Part shown: positions 14,038-23,070 of the stretch, piece by piece
How positions within the stretch are numbered: the stretch's first letter is position 1
Layout: the number at the start of each line of letters is the position of its first letter
Origin: Gammaproteobacteria bacterium
GTDB taxonomy: Bacteria > Pseudomonadota > Gammaproteobacteria > Ga0077536
Reading direction: 5' to 3'
Length of the DNA stretch: 40,862 nucleotides
Assembly (NCBI GenBank): GCA_016191285.1
Contig: JACPPA010000005.1
Span: forward strand, 1 to 40,862
Notes under the pieces: model-generated
What the model saw: only the letters and a program-made list of their open reading frames with translations
Told to the model about the DNA's origin: nothing
Database searches by the model: none
Program-made: the position numbers and the translations under genes

Positions 14038-16305
14038 ATGAACTTAGCCACCGATCGCGACGTTATCTTCGCCCAACTGGCGGCCGCCGCCGCCATCTCG
14101 CTGGCGGCGCTCGATGGCGGCTTCGAATTATTGGCGATGGTCTTCGAGAGCAGTACCGATCGCATCTTCGTGAAAGACACTTTAGGGCGCTATCTAGTGG
14201 CGAACGCGGCCGTCACCGAATTCTTTCAGCGCCCGCTCGCCGACATCATCGGCAAAACCGATACCGAGCTACTACCGGATGATCGCGCGAAAGTATTCGC
14301 GACCGCCGACGACGAAGTCCTGACCACCGGCAGGAGCGTCAACTTTGAAGTTGGCGCCACCGGCGACGGTCAACCGATTTGCCTCTACATCACCAAGTCG
14401 CCGATCCGCGATCAGGCCGGCAACATCATCGGGGTGATCGGCATTGGGCGCGATATCACCACGCGCAAGGTCACCGAGGAAGCCCTGCGGTTGAGCGAGA
14501 CTAGGCTCGCTGCTGCCCAACGGATCGCGCACCTCGGTAGTTGGGAATGGAATTTAGAAACTAACGAAGTGGTCTGGTCCGAAGAGTGTTATCGAATATT
14601 TGAGATAAATCCCACGACCTTCCAACCGCGCTACGGCACTGTGCTGCGTTTCCTGCACCCCAGTAACCTCGAACGCGTAAACGCGGTGCTCTCCGCTGCC
14701 GCGAAATTTGGCCTTCCGTTCAAGGATGATTTTCGCATCGTCCGGCCGAGTGGCGAAGAGCGATACATTCATATGGAAGGGGTGGTGACCGCCTTCGACG
14801 ATGACGGTAGTCCGTCGGTCATGACCGGGACGATTTACGACCTCACCGAACGCAAACAAACCGAATTGGCCTTGCGGCAAAACGAGGCGAATTTTGCGCG
14901 CGCGCAACGCATTGCCCAGGTGGGCTCCTGGGAATGGGTGCCGTCGACCGGACGGCATACATGGTCGGCGGAAGCGCTGCGTATCTTCGGTCTGCCTAGC
15001 GATTATCGTCGGCCATTGCTGCAAGCCGATTTCGTACGGTTCGTGCACCCCGACGACCATGTCGCGGTTGCCGCAGCGATTGACGCCGCACTCACGCGCG
15101 AAGTGCCGTTCGATCAAACCTTCCGCATTATTCGGCCCGACGGGGTGGAACGCACCATTTATTCGCTGGGCGAGTCGCATCGCGATGACGACAATGTGTC
15201 CGTCATGACGGGGGTGTGTCAGGACATCACCGATAAACAACGTCTGCACGATCAACTCACTCGCAGTGAAGGCAATCTCGCGCAGGCGCAACGCATCGCG
15301 CGCATGGCCAGTTGGTCATGGGATATGCGAACTGGGAAAGAAGTCTGGTCCGATCATATTTACGAGATCCTCGAAGTCGACCCGACGGAATCCGGGATGA
15401 CGGTGCGCCGGTTACTCGAATTCGTGCATCCCGACGACAAGACCAAGGTTACCGCGGCGTTTAATCCAACGCTCGCCGGCGCGGCCCCACACGCCGTGGA
15501 ATTCCGCGTGATCGCGAGCAGTGGTCGCGAACGCTTCATTCAAAGCCTGGGTGATACCGTGCATGCGGCCGATGGCACGGGGACGTCGGTAATCGGCATC
15601 TTGCAGGACATCACCGAACGCAAGGCGATTGAAGCGGAACTCGCAAGTTCGCGCGATGAAATGCGCGAATTAACCAACCACTTGCAGAATTTACAAGAAG
15701 ACGAGCGGCGCCGAATCGCGCGCGAGATCCACGATGAATTCGGCGCGGTTTTTACCGCCGCGAATTTGAGTCTCTACCGGCTCGCGAGCCTTTTGCAGTC
15801 AGCACCTGCCGCCACGCTTGAATTGGTTAAAAGCACCAAGGACATGCTCGCGAACGCCGGCAAAGCACTCGACGATATCGTGAACGGATTACATCCACAG
15901 ATGCTGAGTCATCTCGGCCTGGTCGCCACCGCACAGTGGTATATCGACGAATTTCATCGCCGAACGGGTATCCGTTGTGTGCGGTCATTACCGAGTGAAG
16001 CCCTGCCTATCGCAGATGATCACGCGTTGACGCTGTTCCGCTGTCTGCAAGAAAGTCTGACCAATATCGCGAAGCACGCGGCGGCGAGCCGCGTGCAAAT
16101 CGATTTTGACGTGACCAACACCCACGTCTATTTGACCGTCACCGACGATGGGCGCGGCCTAAAACCCGACAACCTCGCCGCCGCTGGTACTTTCGGCATT
16201 CGCGGTCTCCAGGAACGCGTCGCCCAACACGGGGGCACGATGCGCCTGCAAGCGGTTCAACCGCGCGGGACACGGCTCTCTGTCGCCCTGCCCAAACCAC
16301 AGTGA
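14038..16305 (+). CDS. multi-PAS sensor histidine kinase (NarL/DegS-type)
   Basis: A 755-residue soluble sensor kinase with no transmembrane segment. Four PAS domains in series lie at about 30-145, 155-278, 283-403 and 410-535. The last three share an RIAxxGSWxW start, and each ends in a D(I/L)T(E/D)(R/K) linker, so they look like internal duplications. The HisKA_3 dimerisation box at about 555-625 has the phospho-acceptor in RRIAREIHDEFG (His565). The HATPase at about 655-755 has QESLTNIAKHA, DDGRGL and GIRGLQERV. The ribosome site before ATG 14038 is weak. It precedes its response regulator by seven bases. The redundancy of PAS domains suggests several cytoplasmic ligand or redox inputs, unidentified. 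Confidence 0.92.
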   Translation: MNLATDRDVIFAQLAAAAAISLAALDGGFELLAMVFESSTDRIFVKDTLGRYLVANAAVTEFFQRPLADIIGKTDTELLPDDRAKVFATADDEVLTTGRSVNFEVGATGDGQPICLYITKSPIRDQAGNIIGVIGIGRDITTRKVTEEALRLSETRLAAAQRIAHLGSWEWNLETNEVVWSEECYRIFEINPTTFQPRYGTVLRFLHPSNLERVNAVLSAAAKFGLPFKDDFRIVRPSGEERYIHMEGVVTAFDDDGSPSVMTGTIYDLTERKQTELALRQNEANFARAQRIAQVGSWEWVPSTGRHTWSAEALRIFGLPSDYRRPLLQADFVRFVHPDDHVAVAAAIDAALTREVPFDQTFRIIRPDGVERTIYSLGESHRDDDNVSVMTGVCQDITDKQRLHDQLTRSEGNLAQAQRIARMASWSWDMRTGKEVWSDHIYEILEVDPTESGMTVRRLLEFVHPDDKTKVTAAFNPTLAGAAPHAVEFRVIASSGRERFIQSLGDTVHAADGTGTSVIGILQDITERKAIEAELASSRDEMRELTNHLQNLQEDERRRIAREIHDEFGAVFTAANLSLYRLASLLQSAPAATLELVKSTKDMLANAGKALDDIVNGLHPQMLSHLGLVATAQWYIDEFHRRTGIRCVRSLPSEALPIADDHALTLFRCLQESLTNIAKHAAASRVQIDFDVTNTHVYLTVTDDGRGLKPDNLAAAGTFGIRGLQERVAQHGGTMRLQAVQPRGTRLSVALPKPQ

Positions 16306-16312
16306 GGACACC

Positions 16313-16957
16313 ATGATTCGAATATTAGTCATCGACGATCATCCGCTGGTGCAAGCCGGCTTGAGCCACGTGTTCGCGGAGATCGAGGATATTACGATTA
16401 CCGGCTCGGCCAAAGATGGCGAAGAGGCGATGAAGGCGCTGGCGGCGGCGGAGTTCGATGTCGCAATCTTGGACATTTCAATGCCAGGCAAACACGGCAT
16501 CGAAGTCCTCCGCGCCATCGGCGCCGAACATCCGGATCTGCCGGTGCTGCTGTATACGCGGTTTCCCGAGGAACATTACGCGGTGCGCACCCTACGCGCC
16601 GGCGCCTCAGGCTATTTGCATAAAGGCGCCGATCCCGATCAGATTATCGCTGCGGTCCGCGCGCTCGCCGGCGGCGGCACCTATATCACGCCAAGTGTCG
16701 GCGCGCTGTTGAAAGAAGCCGTCAATCGCAAACGCGAAGAAGCGAGCCTCGAAGATCTCTCCGATCGCGAATATCAGATCTTCCAGATGATCGTGACGGG
16801 GAAAGGTTCGACGCAGATTGCCAATGAACTTAATTTAAGCGTGAAAACGGTCAGCACGCATCGCACGCGCCTCTTGCAGAAGCTTGCGCTAACCACCACC
16901 GCCGATTTAGTGCGCTTCGCGTTACGCCAAGGGATCGACGAAACCTTCGTCGGATAA
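16313..16957 (+). CDS. NarL/LuxR-type response regulator
   Basis: A 214-residue regulator with a receiver domain (IDDHPLVQAG near the start, phospho-acceptor Asp54 in VAILDISMPG, Thr near LLYTRFPEEHY, Lys in GYLHKGA). The C-terminal LuxR helix-turn-helix is at about 150-205 (LSDREYQIFQMIVTGKGSTQ, then IANELNLSVKTVSTHRTRLL). It is co-transcribed with the PAS kinase seven bases upstream, forming a complete two-component system. Target genes are not evident. The amidase starts 230 bases downstream on the same strand and could be a target, which is only a guess. Confidence 0.93.
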   Translation: MIRILVIDDHPLVQAGLSHVFAEIEDITITGSAKDGEEAMKALAAAEFDVAILDISMPGKHGIEVLRAIGAEHPDLPVLLYTRFPEEHYAVRTLRAGASGYLHKGADPDQIIAAVRALAGGGTYITPSVGALLKEAVNRKREEASLEDLSDREYQIFQMIVTGKGSTQIANELNLSVKTVSTHRTRLLQKLALTTTADLVRFALRQGIDETFVG

Positions 16958-17187
16958 CGTTGGCGTGTAGTGGGATTGTGTATCGGAAAAATTAGGCATT
17001 CGTAAATTGTTTCGAGGCCAAGGGGACGGGCGCCGCGCTGTCCCTCGCCGGGCGCGTTGGAACATGGCGTGATTCACTTTATGCACATTGCCCGTGCCGA
17101 GCAATTGTCGACATTGACAGCCTGCTAGTCGACAGCTTAAGTTCGAAACGCATTGACCGTGCTGTCATCGACGGCGGGAGATCCTCT

Positions 17188-18690
17188 ATGGCTAAGGCTC
17201 GCGGCGCGTTGGCGTTCAACATTGAAGAAGCCACCATTAGCAGCATTCACCGCGCTTTCCGTGCTGGAAAAGTAACCGCGCGCGAACTCACCGATGGCTA
17301 CCTCAAAAGAATCAAACTCATCGATCAACGCGGACCAAATTTAAACGCCATCGTCAATGTGAATAAGCACGCGCTGGCACAGGCCGGTGTGCTCGACCGG
17401 CACCTAGCGAAAACCGGCAAGCTGGTGGGGCCATTGCACGGGATTCCGATGTTGCTCAAGGACAACATCGAAACCTGCGAAATGCCGACGACTTTTGGCA
17501 GCGCGGCCTTCGCCGCCTATCAACCCACACAAGATGCGACCGTAGTTTGCAAGCTGCGCGCCGCTGGAGCCATTATTCTCGGCAAAACCACTCTGCCGGA
17601 TTTTGCGACTTCATGGTGGGCGTATTCTTCAATGAGCGGCGAAACCCGTAATCCCTACGACCTAAAGCGCGATCCGGGCGGCTCAAGCGCCGGCACCGGC
17701 GCGGCCATCGCGGCCAACCTCGGCGCGATCGGGCTCGGCACCGATTGCGGCGGTTCAATTCGCGTCCCCGCCTCGTGCAATAACTTGGTGGGGATCCGTT
17801 CGACTCCCGGCATGATCAGTCGCAACGGCTCATCCACCTTGGTGTTTTTCCAAGATACGGTGGGCCCAATGGCGCGCACAGTGCGCGATGCCGTGACCGT
17901 GTTCGAATTAATAACGGGTTACGATCCGGCCGACTCGCTCTCCGTCCATTATGAAGTGGCTGGCGCACCACGTCGGTTTAGCGATGCACTTGATCGCAAT
18001 GGTCTGAAGCAGGCGCGCTTGGGTCTCGTGACTAATGCGCTGGGGAGTGACTCCGATCCATTTGCCGCACCCGTGAACCATGTAATCCGCGAAGCCGTCA
18101 TGGCGATTGAAGCCGCGGGCGGTACGGTGGCCGAGGTCCAAATACCGAACCTTGCGCATCACGTGAGCGCGACTTCGATGTATGTGAATTGTTCGAAACG
18201 CGATATCAACGCTTTTCTCGCCGCGCGCCCCGCGGCGCCGCTGCGAACGTTGAATCAGATTTTTGAAACGCGGCGTTATCACCCCATGCTCGATTTGATC
18301 GATGCCTGTGTCCTCGGTCCCGAACTCCCGGAATACGATCCGCAGTATTTTCGGCGTTTGGCCGCGCGCGAGGAATTCCAACGCGCAGTGCTGAATCTGA
18401 TGGCCGAACACCGACTTGACGGCTTGTTCTTTCCTGATGTGCAAGTCGTACCGCCAACGCGCGAGCAACTCAACACGCGGGTGTGGACGACGTTGACCTT
18501 TCCGACGAATACGCTGATTGCGTCGCAGACCTGGTTGCCAGCGATCAGTGTCCCCGGCGGATTGGCTGCAGGCGGGTTACCCGTCGGCGTCGAGTTCATG
18601 GCGCGACCGTATGCGGAGGCGACACTGTTTCGACTCGCTTATGCGTTTGAACAAATAACTGCGGCGCGACAGGCGCCAGTGATCGGCTAG
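17188..18690 (+). CDS. amidase signature family hydrolase
   Basis: A 500-residue enzyme with GGGAG before ATG 17188. The Ser-cisSer-Lys triad is clear: K91 in GIPMLLKDNIE, S166 in DPGGSSAGTGAA and S190 in GTDCGGSIRVP. The spacings of 75 and 24 residues match fatty acid amide hydrolase. The family hydrolyses carboxamides, including aryl, peptide and fatty amides; the substrate cannot be read from sequence. It is encoded alone, without the GatB/GatC partners, and ALPxxxTSWW-type loops differ from GatA, so it is a stand-alone amidase. With the DMFase genes it makes two unrelated amide-hydrolysing systems within about 12 kb. Confidence 0.92.
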   Translation: MAKARGALAFNIEEATISSIHRAFRAGKVTARELTDGYLKRIKLIDQRGPNLNAIVNVNKHALAQAGVLDRHLAKTGKLVGPLHGIPMLLKDNIETCEMPTTFGSAAFAAYQPTQDATVVCKLRAAGAIILGKTTLPDFATSWWAYSSMSGETRNPYDLKRDPGGSSAGTGAAIAANLGAIGLGTDCGGSIRVPASCNNLVGIRSTPGMISRNGSSTLVFFQDTVGPMARTVRDAVTVFELITGYDPADSLSVHYEVAGAPRRFSDALDRNGLKQARLGLVTNALGSDSDPFAAPVNHVIREAVMAIEAAGGTVAEVQIPNLAHHVSATSMYVNCSKRDINAFLAARPAAPLRTLNQIFETRRYHPMLDLIDACVLGPELPEYDPQYFRRLAAREEFQRAVLNLMAEHRLDGLFFPDVQVVPPTREQLNTRVWTTLTFPTNTLIASQTWLPAISVPGGLAAGGLPVGVEFMARPYAEATLFRLAYAFEQITAARQAPVIG

Positions 18691-18842
18691 GAACGCACGC
18701 ACTTCGTGCTGCCCGATGGCTGCAATGTTAATTTTTGTGACCGAGCGCACACCCTTCGGCGCTGCATTGTCGTTTTAATGGCCCCATCCGCGGCGCTAAT
18801 AAAAAGCGCGCCGTGGTTCGGCAATTAACGGGGAGAACCTCC

Positions 18843-19346
18843 ATGCAGACCAAAACTGTAATAACCACGATCACGATCGCAGCACTTACCGGCTGTGGCA
18901 GTCTGCCGCAGGATCGCGCGGTCAGTGGCGGTGCGCTCGGCGCTGGCGCGGGTGCGGCCTTGGGCGCCGTGACTGGGATGTCGGTGGCGACCGGGGCGCT
19001 CGTCGGCGCCGCCGCCGGTGCATTAACCGGTGCATTGACCGATCAACATCAGATGAATTTTGGCGAGCCGATTTGGCGCCGCGGCGGACGGCCGGCGCCG
19101 ATGACGCAAATCGCGACGCCACACGCTGGCTCCTACAGCCAGGTCGTCAACTCAATTCAAACGGGGTTGAATCGCCTCGGATACCGAGCGGGTCCGGTCG
19201 ATGGCATCGTCGGTTCGCGCACGCAAATCGCGATCCGTGCCTATCAGCGCGATCACAGCCTGTTGGAAGATGGCCGCGCAACGCCGCAACTAGCCGATCA
19301 TGTGTGGAGCCGCGGGCGCCCGCGGCAGGCGAATCCGACAGGCTAG
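18843..19346 (+). CDS. glycine-zipper lipoprotein with peptidoglycan-binding domain
   Basis: About 167 residues from ATG 18843, preceded by GGGGAGAA; an upstream in-frame start at 18813 is less likely. A lipoprotein signal ends in the lipobox LTGC. A glycine/alanine-rich zipper follows (GGALGAGAGAALGAVTGMSV and GAAAGALTGAL), then a C-terminal peptidoglycan_binding_1 repeat (IQTGLNRLGYRAGPVDGIVG, SRTQIAIRAYQRDHSL). It is presumably anchored in the outer membrane and binds the cell wall. Apparently a single-gene unit. Confidence 0.85.
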   Translation: MQTKTVITTITIAALTGCGSLPQDRAVSGGALGAGAGAALGAVTGMSVATGALVGAAAGALTGALTDQHQMNFGEPIWRRGGRPAPMTQIATPHAGSYSQVVNSIQTGLNRLGYRAGPVDGIVGSRTQIAIRAYQRDHSLLEDGRATPQLADHVWSRGRPRQANPTG

Positions 19347-19400
19347 CGTCTTCGATGCGTGCAGTCTCGCAACCAACCTTGCTAATTCGAGGCTTAGTTT

Positions 19401-19447
19401 TGTGGGAGTGGCTTTTGGCAAGGATTCGCCGCTAAAGCGGCTCCCAC
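19401..19447. repeat. REP pair
   Basis: TGTGGGAGTGGCTTTTGGC followed by an inverted ATTCGCCGCTAAAGCGGCTC CCAC. The first arm is degenerate and the second matches the window's REP consensus. Confidence 0.8.
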
Positions 19448-19505
19448 CTGAAGCGATGTGACGTGCTGAATAGTATTTACAGCTGACCGCAGGCAGGACG
19501 CCGTA

Positions 19506-19850
19506 TTAATCGGCAGCGCAAGGAAACTGCGCGGTTAACGTTTCCTTCACTAACTCTTTGGCATCGCGCGTTAGTGACTGAGGATCCGATTGCAACTCGT
19601 GCACGATCACCGCGGCGAGCTCGGCATCGCGCAGTGTCGGCGGCAGACACCAGCGCGCACGAGCCGGACTACCGCAGACCACGCAGGGATTGACGTACCA
19701 CTCGCACATCGCGCTGTCGACGCCGCGATAGCCATGCGCCAAGGCGACGCCACAGGTGGCCAGTAATTCCGCGCCCGAGACCGCCGCCATAGCCGGGTCG
19801 CACACACTCACGGCGAGCAGGAATAAGAAACTCCACCGCAAGTGCCGCAC
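19506..19850 (-). CDS. Rap1a/Tai-like secreted protein
   Basis: 114 residues from GTG 19850. An N-terminal signal peptide ends about CDPAMA. The mature part has the Rap1a/Tai pattern: SGAELLATC, cysteines at fixed spacing (CEWYVNPCVVCGS), CLPP, then LAAVIVHELQSDPQSL and a C-terminal AQFPCAAD. Members of the family act as periplasmic immunity proteins to type VI amidase effectors, but many are encoded away from effectors, as here. No T6SS gene is nearby, so an immunity role is not supported by context. The ribosome site is weak. Confidence 0.7.
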   Translation of the reverse strand: MRHLRWSFLFLLAVSVCDPAMAAVSGAELLATCGVALAHGYRGVDSAMCEWYVNPCVVCGSPARARWCLPPTLRDAELAAVIVHELQSDPQSLTRDAKELVKETLTAQFPCAAD

Positions 19851-19864
19851 CGGGCAATTTTGTT

Positions 19865-20521
19865 TCAGGCCTCGCCTTTCATCAATTTCGCGAAGTAATC
19901 ATCCATCGTGATGACACCACCCGCGGCCGCAGCGCGGCCGACGTCTTTTGGCGGCAACACATCTTGCACAAGATCGAGGCGCTTCCAGACCGCGAGTGGC
20001 GTCTCACAGGCGGCGCGTGGAACGTAGCGCGACGGCGCGACCCGTTGCATGCGATGGATATAGCGCGGGCAATTGACCCAAATCTTAGTGATCTTCACGC
20101 GCACGATGAGCTCGGCTTCCTTATACGCGGACAACAGCGGGTCATTGGCGGTGACAGTGGCTTCGCCGTGCAACCGTAGCCGGTGCGGATTTTCGAAGTC
20201 GATGAATAAAATTCCAATCTTCGGATTCGCCGAGATATTCCCCATCGAGAAAAACATGCCGTTGCCGTCGTAACTCGGGAAGGCAATGGTCTGCGGATCA
20301 ACCACGCGAATGAATCCTGGATCGCCGCCTTTGTAAGAGGTCGTCGGATGACCGGTTTGATCGACCGTGGATAAGAAAAAGAAGTCACGCGATTCGATGA
20401 ACCCCTTGTCCATATCGTCCACTAGCGGCTTGACGATCATCTCTTCCAAGCGGTCGGCCATCTTGCGCGTGGAAAACTGGTCTTGAAGCTTGCGATGTTG
20501 CTCGCTGTATACCTGGCTCAT
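19865..20521 (-). CDS. pyridoxamine 5'-phosphate oxidase-like flavoprotein
   Basis: A 218-residue split-barrel FMN protein; GGGGAG precedes ATG 20521. The PPOX-fold region includes SRDFFFLSTVDQTGHPTTSY, KGGDPGFIRVVDPQTIAFPS, GNGMFFSMGNISANPKIGIL and a late KIWVNCPRYIHRM motif typical of the subfamily related to general stress and F420/FMN proteins. The function is probably a flavin-dependent reduction, with unknown substrate. It is followed 14 bases later by the Rap1a-like gene in the same direction. Confidence 0.82.
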   Translation of the reverse strand: MSQVYSEQHRKLQDQFSTRKMADRLEEMIVKPLVDDMDKGFIESRDFFFLSTVDQTGHPTTSYKGGDPGFIRVVDPQTIAFPSYDGNGMFFSMGNISANPKIGILFIDFENPHRLRLHGEATVTANDPLLSAYKEAELIVRVKITKIWVNCPRYIHRMQRVAPSRYVPRAACETPLAVWKRLDLVQDVLPPKDVGRAAAAGGVITMDDYFAKLMKGEA

Positions 20522-20854
20522 GGTGCTCCCCTTGTTCGTTGCGAAGTTATTTTCATCGGTGGTGCGGGTCTTCAGTACTTACTTTTATCCGGCGCTCGCT
20601 TCTCGACAAACGCCGTCATAATACCGACATCCACGGTCGCCATCACGAATTCGGACATTGGCGGGGCGCTCCGTCTTGAGATCGAGTTCAGTATGATGGG
20701 GCGATTATAGCCTTGGCCGGGAGTGGGCCCACGATGAACTTGGTAGAGCAGGATTGCAGCGGTTAGTGGCACGAGCCGTGGACTTAGCGGTCCGAACGAC
20801 GCCCTCGCCGACTATTAACCGCGTAAACTATTACGAAATTAAAGAGCTAATCGC
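20522..20854. other. 333-bp gap, no gene recognised
   Basis: Between the divergent PPOX and exported-protein genes. It should contain both promoters; no confident -35/-10 pair, hairpin or conserved open frame was found. Confidence 0.4.
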
Positions 20855-21643
20855 ATGCGCGCTGTTCTAATTGCCTGCCTGCTGACCGCCACCGCCCTGC
20901 CGGCGGATGAATTACGCGTCTTTTCGGTGGCCCAACTCGAGACGCTGGGCCGTGCGTTGTACGACCAAGATCGGCGCGCCTCGATCGCTTCGGAAATGCT
21001 GGACGATCATTTCGATCCAGCGGAAGAAAAAATCAACGGTTGGGTAATCGAAGGGGATGTCAAACACACCGTCGTCCGCTTCATACGCAATACCGAGCAG
21101 GGTCCCGTGGCTATCCTCGATGCGGTATTCGACGATTTATTGCTGCCGAGTTTTTCGCGCTCGACAACGCCGGTATTAACCCCATTTCAAAGCAGTCAAT
21201 TGGCCGCGCGCGCGGTCGCCCGGCCGTATCTCAAAGATCCGTGTTCGCGGCGCTTTGATAGCGCGACCCTGCCCGATCCGGATGGCGGCGGAATTTTGGT
21301 CTACGCGCTCGCGCTGAGCGATGATCCGAAAGAAGTGATGATTGGCGGCCATTACCGGTTTTCGATGAGCCTCGACGGCAAAAACGTCAATCGCGCCGAC
21401 GCGCTGTCGACCTCATGCGCCGCCGCGCCGCGAGAACGACTCCACGACACGGATGCCAAGCAAGGTTTGGCCATTCGCGCGAACCTCAGTGACACACCGC
21501 TCGAAACGCACGTGCTGCTCAGTTTGAAAGAAAAGGTACCGCTGTTCGTCGTTACCCGCGATCTCAAAATGTGGAAGGTCGAGAACGGCAAAATGATCGT
21601 GATTCGCGATAAGCCAGGACCGCTGTCCGCGGCGCAGCGTTAA
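20855..21643 (+). CDS. exported protein of unknown function
   Basis: 262 residues from ATG 20855 with a short signal peptide (MRAVLIACLLTATALPADEL, cleavage near ALPA-D). The mature protein has no family I recognise; it contains an acidic N-terminal segment (LYDQDRRASIASEMLDDHFD), a conserved-looking YLKDPCSRRFD with one cysteine, and a C-terminal basic tail. It lies upstream of the membrane protein gene in the same direction with 19 bases between, so the two may be co-transcribed. Confidence 0.65.
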   Translation: MRAVLIACLLTATALPADELRVFSVAQLETLGRALYDQDRRASIASEMLDDHFDPAEEKINGWVIEGDVKHTVVRFIRNTEQGPVAILDAVFDDLLLPSFSRSTTPVLTPFQSSQLAARAVARPYLKDPCSRRFDSATLPDPDGGGILVYALALSDDPKEVMIGGHYRFSMSLDGKNVNRADALSTSCAAAPRERLHDTDAKQGLAIRANLSDTPLETHVLLSLKEKVPLFVVTRDLKMWKVENGKMIVIRDKPGPLSAAQR

Positions 21644-21662
21644 TCCGCAAGTCAATTTCTGC

Positions 21663-22955
21663 GTGCAACGCCTGCTCGGATTCGTGATCGGTGGCTGCTT
21701 GCTGGCCATGGCGTACACCCTGTGGCCGTTTTGGCGCGAAGTACCGCGCGACGCGGGTTTGGATTTTTATCACTACTGGGGGATCGCCCACGCCCGCACA
21801 CTGATGCCTCAGGCACAAGCGAATCCCTATCGCTACCCCGTCGAATATAAGACCAAGCTGGCAGCAATAGCCCTGGCGAGTAACGACCGAACATTACAAG
21901 CGGTACATCAGGCGAAATCATTTCTTGATCTGACAAACACCCCACTGCTCTATGTAGCCACGCGGCTCCTGCCGAACCAATACGCGCATGCGCTCAGCGT
22001 CTATCGGTGCATACAAATGCTAGCAATCGCTACCGGCATGCTCACGTTGTGGCGCTCGCTCGGAATTGGTAAATGGCGCCGAGCCATCCTCTGGTCTGCG
22101 CTCCTGATGGCGGCGTACGATCCATTGGTGGTCGATCTGAGATTCGCGAATCTTGCGAGCGTGCAGCTCCTTGGCCTGGTGTTTGCGATTGCGCTCAGTT
22201 TGCGTACCGCGCAGCGATCGCGACTTGCACTTCTCGTACTCGGTGGATGGTTGCCAGCGCTGACCTTCCTAAAGCCCAATTTGCTCTTGCCCATGACCCT
22301 ACTTGGGATCGGCGGCCTGCGCCAAGCGCCGCGCAATCTCCGCTTACCGTTCATCGCGGTAGCAATCGCCGCCGCCGCCGTCTGTGTTGAGATCGGCAGT
22401 CTTTATTTCGCCTCGCCCGTGATCTGGATTGACTGGGCTCGTGTGCTGTTTAGCCACGACGGCCGGTTGGGATACGCCTACGCGCTCGGCAATTACTCGT
22501 TCTCGAATCAACTGTCGCTCGCCGGACACTGGCCGCTGCTCGCGACCTCATCGGTGCTAACGCTCGGTGGATTAATTATTCTGGTCGGGGTGCCGTGGGC
22601 GCTGTCGCAAGTCACCGGACGTCAGGTTTCGCTAATGCCGACCGCCAATGCGGCAACGTGGTGGGCATCGGTGGGGTTGGTGATTACACTTGGCGGCGCA
22701 CCGCTCGTGTGGGCTCACTACTACGTATGGGCGTTAATTCCAATTGTGTATCTCGTCGCCGGCGCCAACCAACCGTGGCTCGCGCGTTTTGCAGGCGGGC
22801 TCGGTTTCGTCGGCTGCGCTGGCATGCTGCGCGCCTATTATCTTAACGTGGTCGGCGCGGAGCCTGACTGGTTGCCGCTCGTGAATTGCCTTGGTTGGGC
22901 ACCGCTCGCGGTTGGGTTATTCATCGCTCGGGTAGCGCCGGCACGCCCGGCCTGA
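21663..22955 (+). CDS. GT87-like integral membrane glycosyltransferase (DUF2029)
   Basis: 430 residues from GTG 21663. It is strongly hydrophobic with about ten membrane segments (FVIGGCLLAMAYTLWPFW, LLGLVFAIALSL, TLGGLIILVGVPWALS, YVWALIPIVYLVAG). The order DFYHYWGIAHARTL near the N-terminus and FLKPNLLLPM in the middle match polyprenol-phosphate-mannose-dependent mannosyltransferase-like proteins (PF09594, GT87). The early acidic residue after the first segment would be the catalytic base in this GT-C fold. The sugar acceptor is unknown. No polysaccharide cluster surrounds it. Confidence 0.75.
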   Translation: MQRLLGFVIGGCLLAMAYTLWPFWREVPRDAGLDFYHYWGIAHARTLMPQAQANPYRYPVEYKTKLAAIALASNDRTLQAVHQAKSFLDLTNTPLLYVATRLLPNQYAHALSVYRCIQMLAIATGMLTLWRSLGIGKWRRAILWSALLMAAYDPLVVDLRFANLASVQLLGLVFAIALSLRTAQRSRLALLVLGGWLPALTFLKPNLLLPMTLLGIGGLRQAPRNLRLPFIAVAIAAAAVCVEIGSLYFASPVIWIDWARVLFSHDGRLGYAYALGNYSFSNQLSLAGHWPLLATSSVLTLGGLIILVGVPWALSQVTGRQVSLMPTANAATWWASVGLVITLGGAPLVWAHYYVWALIPIVYLVAGANQPWLARFAGGLGFVGCAGMLRAYYLNVVGAEPDWLPLVNCLGWAPLAVGLFIARVAPARPA

Positions 22956-23070
22956 AGGTCAGCCTCGAGAATCTTGAGTGAGCGCCGCGCCCGTTTTAGC
23001 GAGCCGCGCCAGACAATTTTTGCTAGGCTCCTCCTGCGCCATCAACTGTTCGTTTAAGTCCGAGGTCACT

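Noticed and set aside
19506-19850. Type VI secretion immunity gene
   Set aside because: The protein resembles the Rap1a/Tai family, but no effector or T6SS component lies nearby, so that role was not called.
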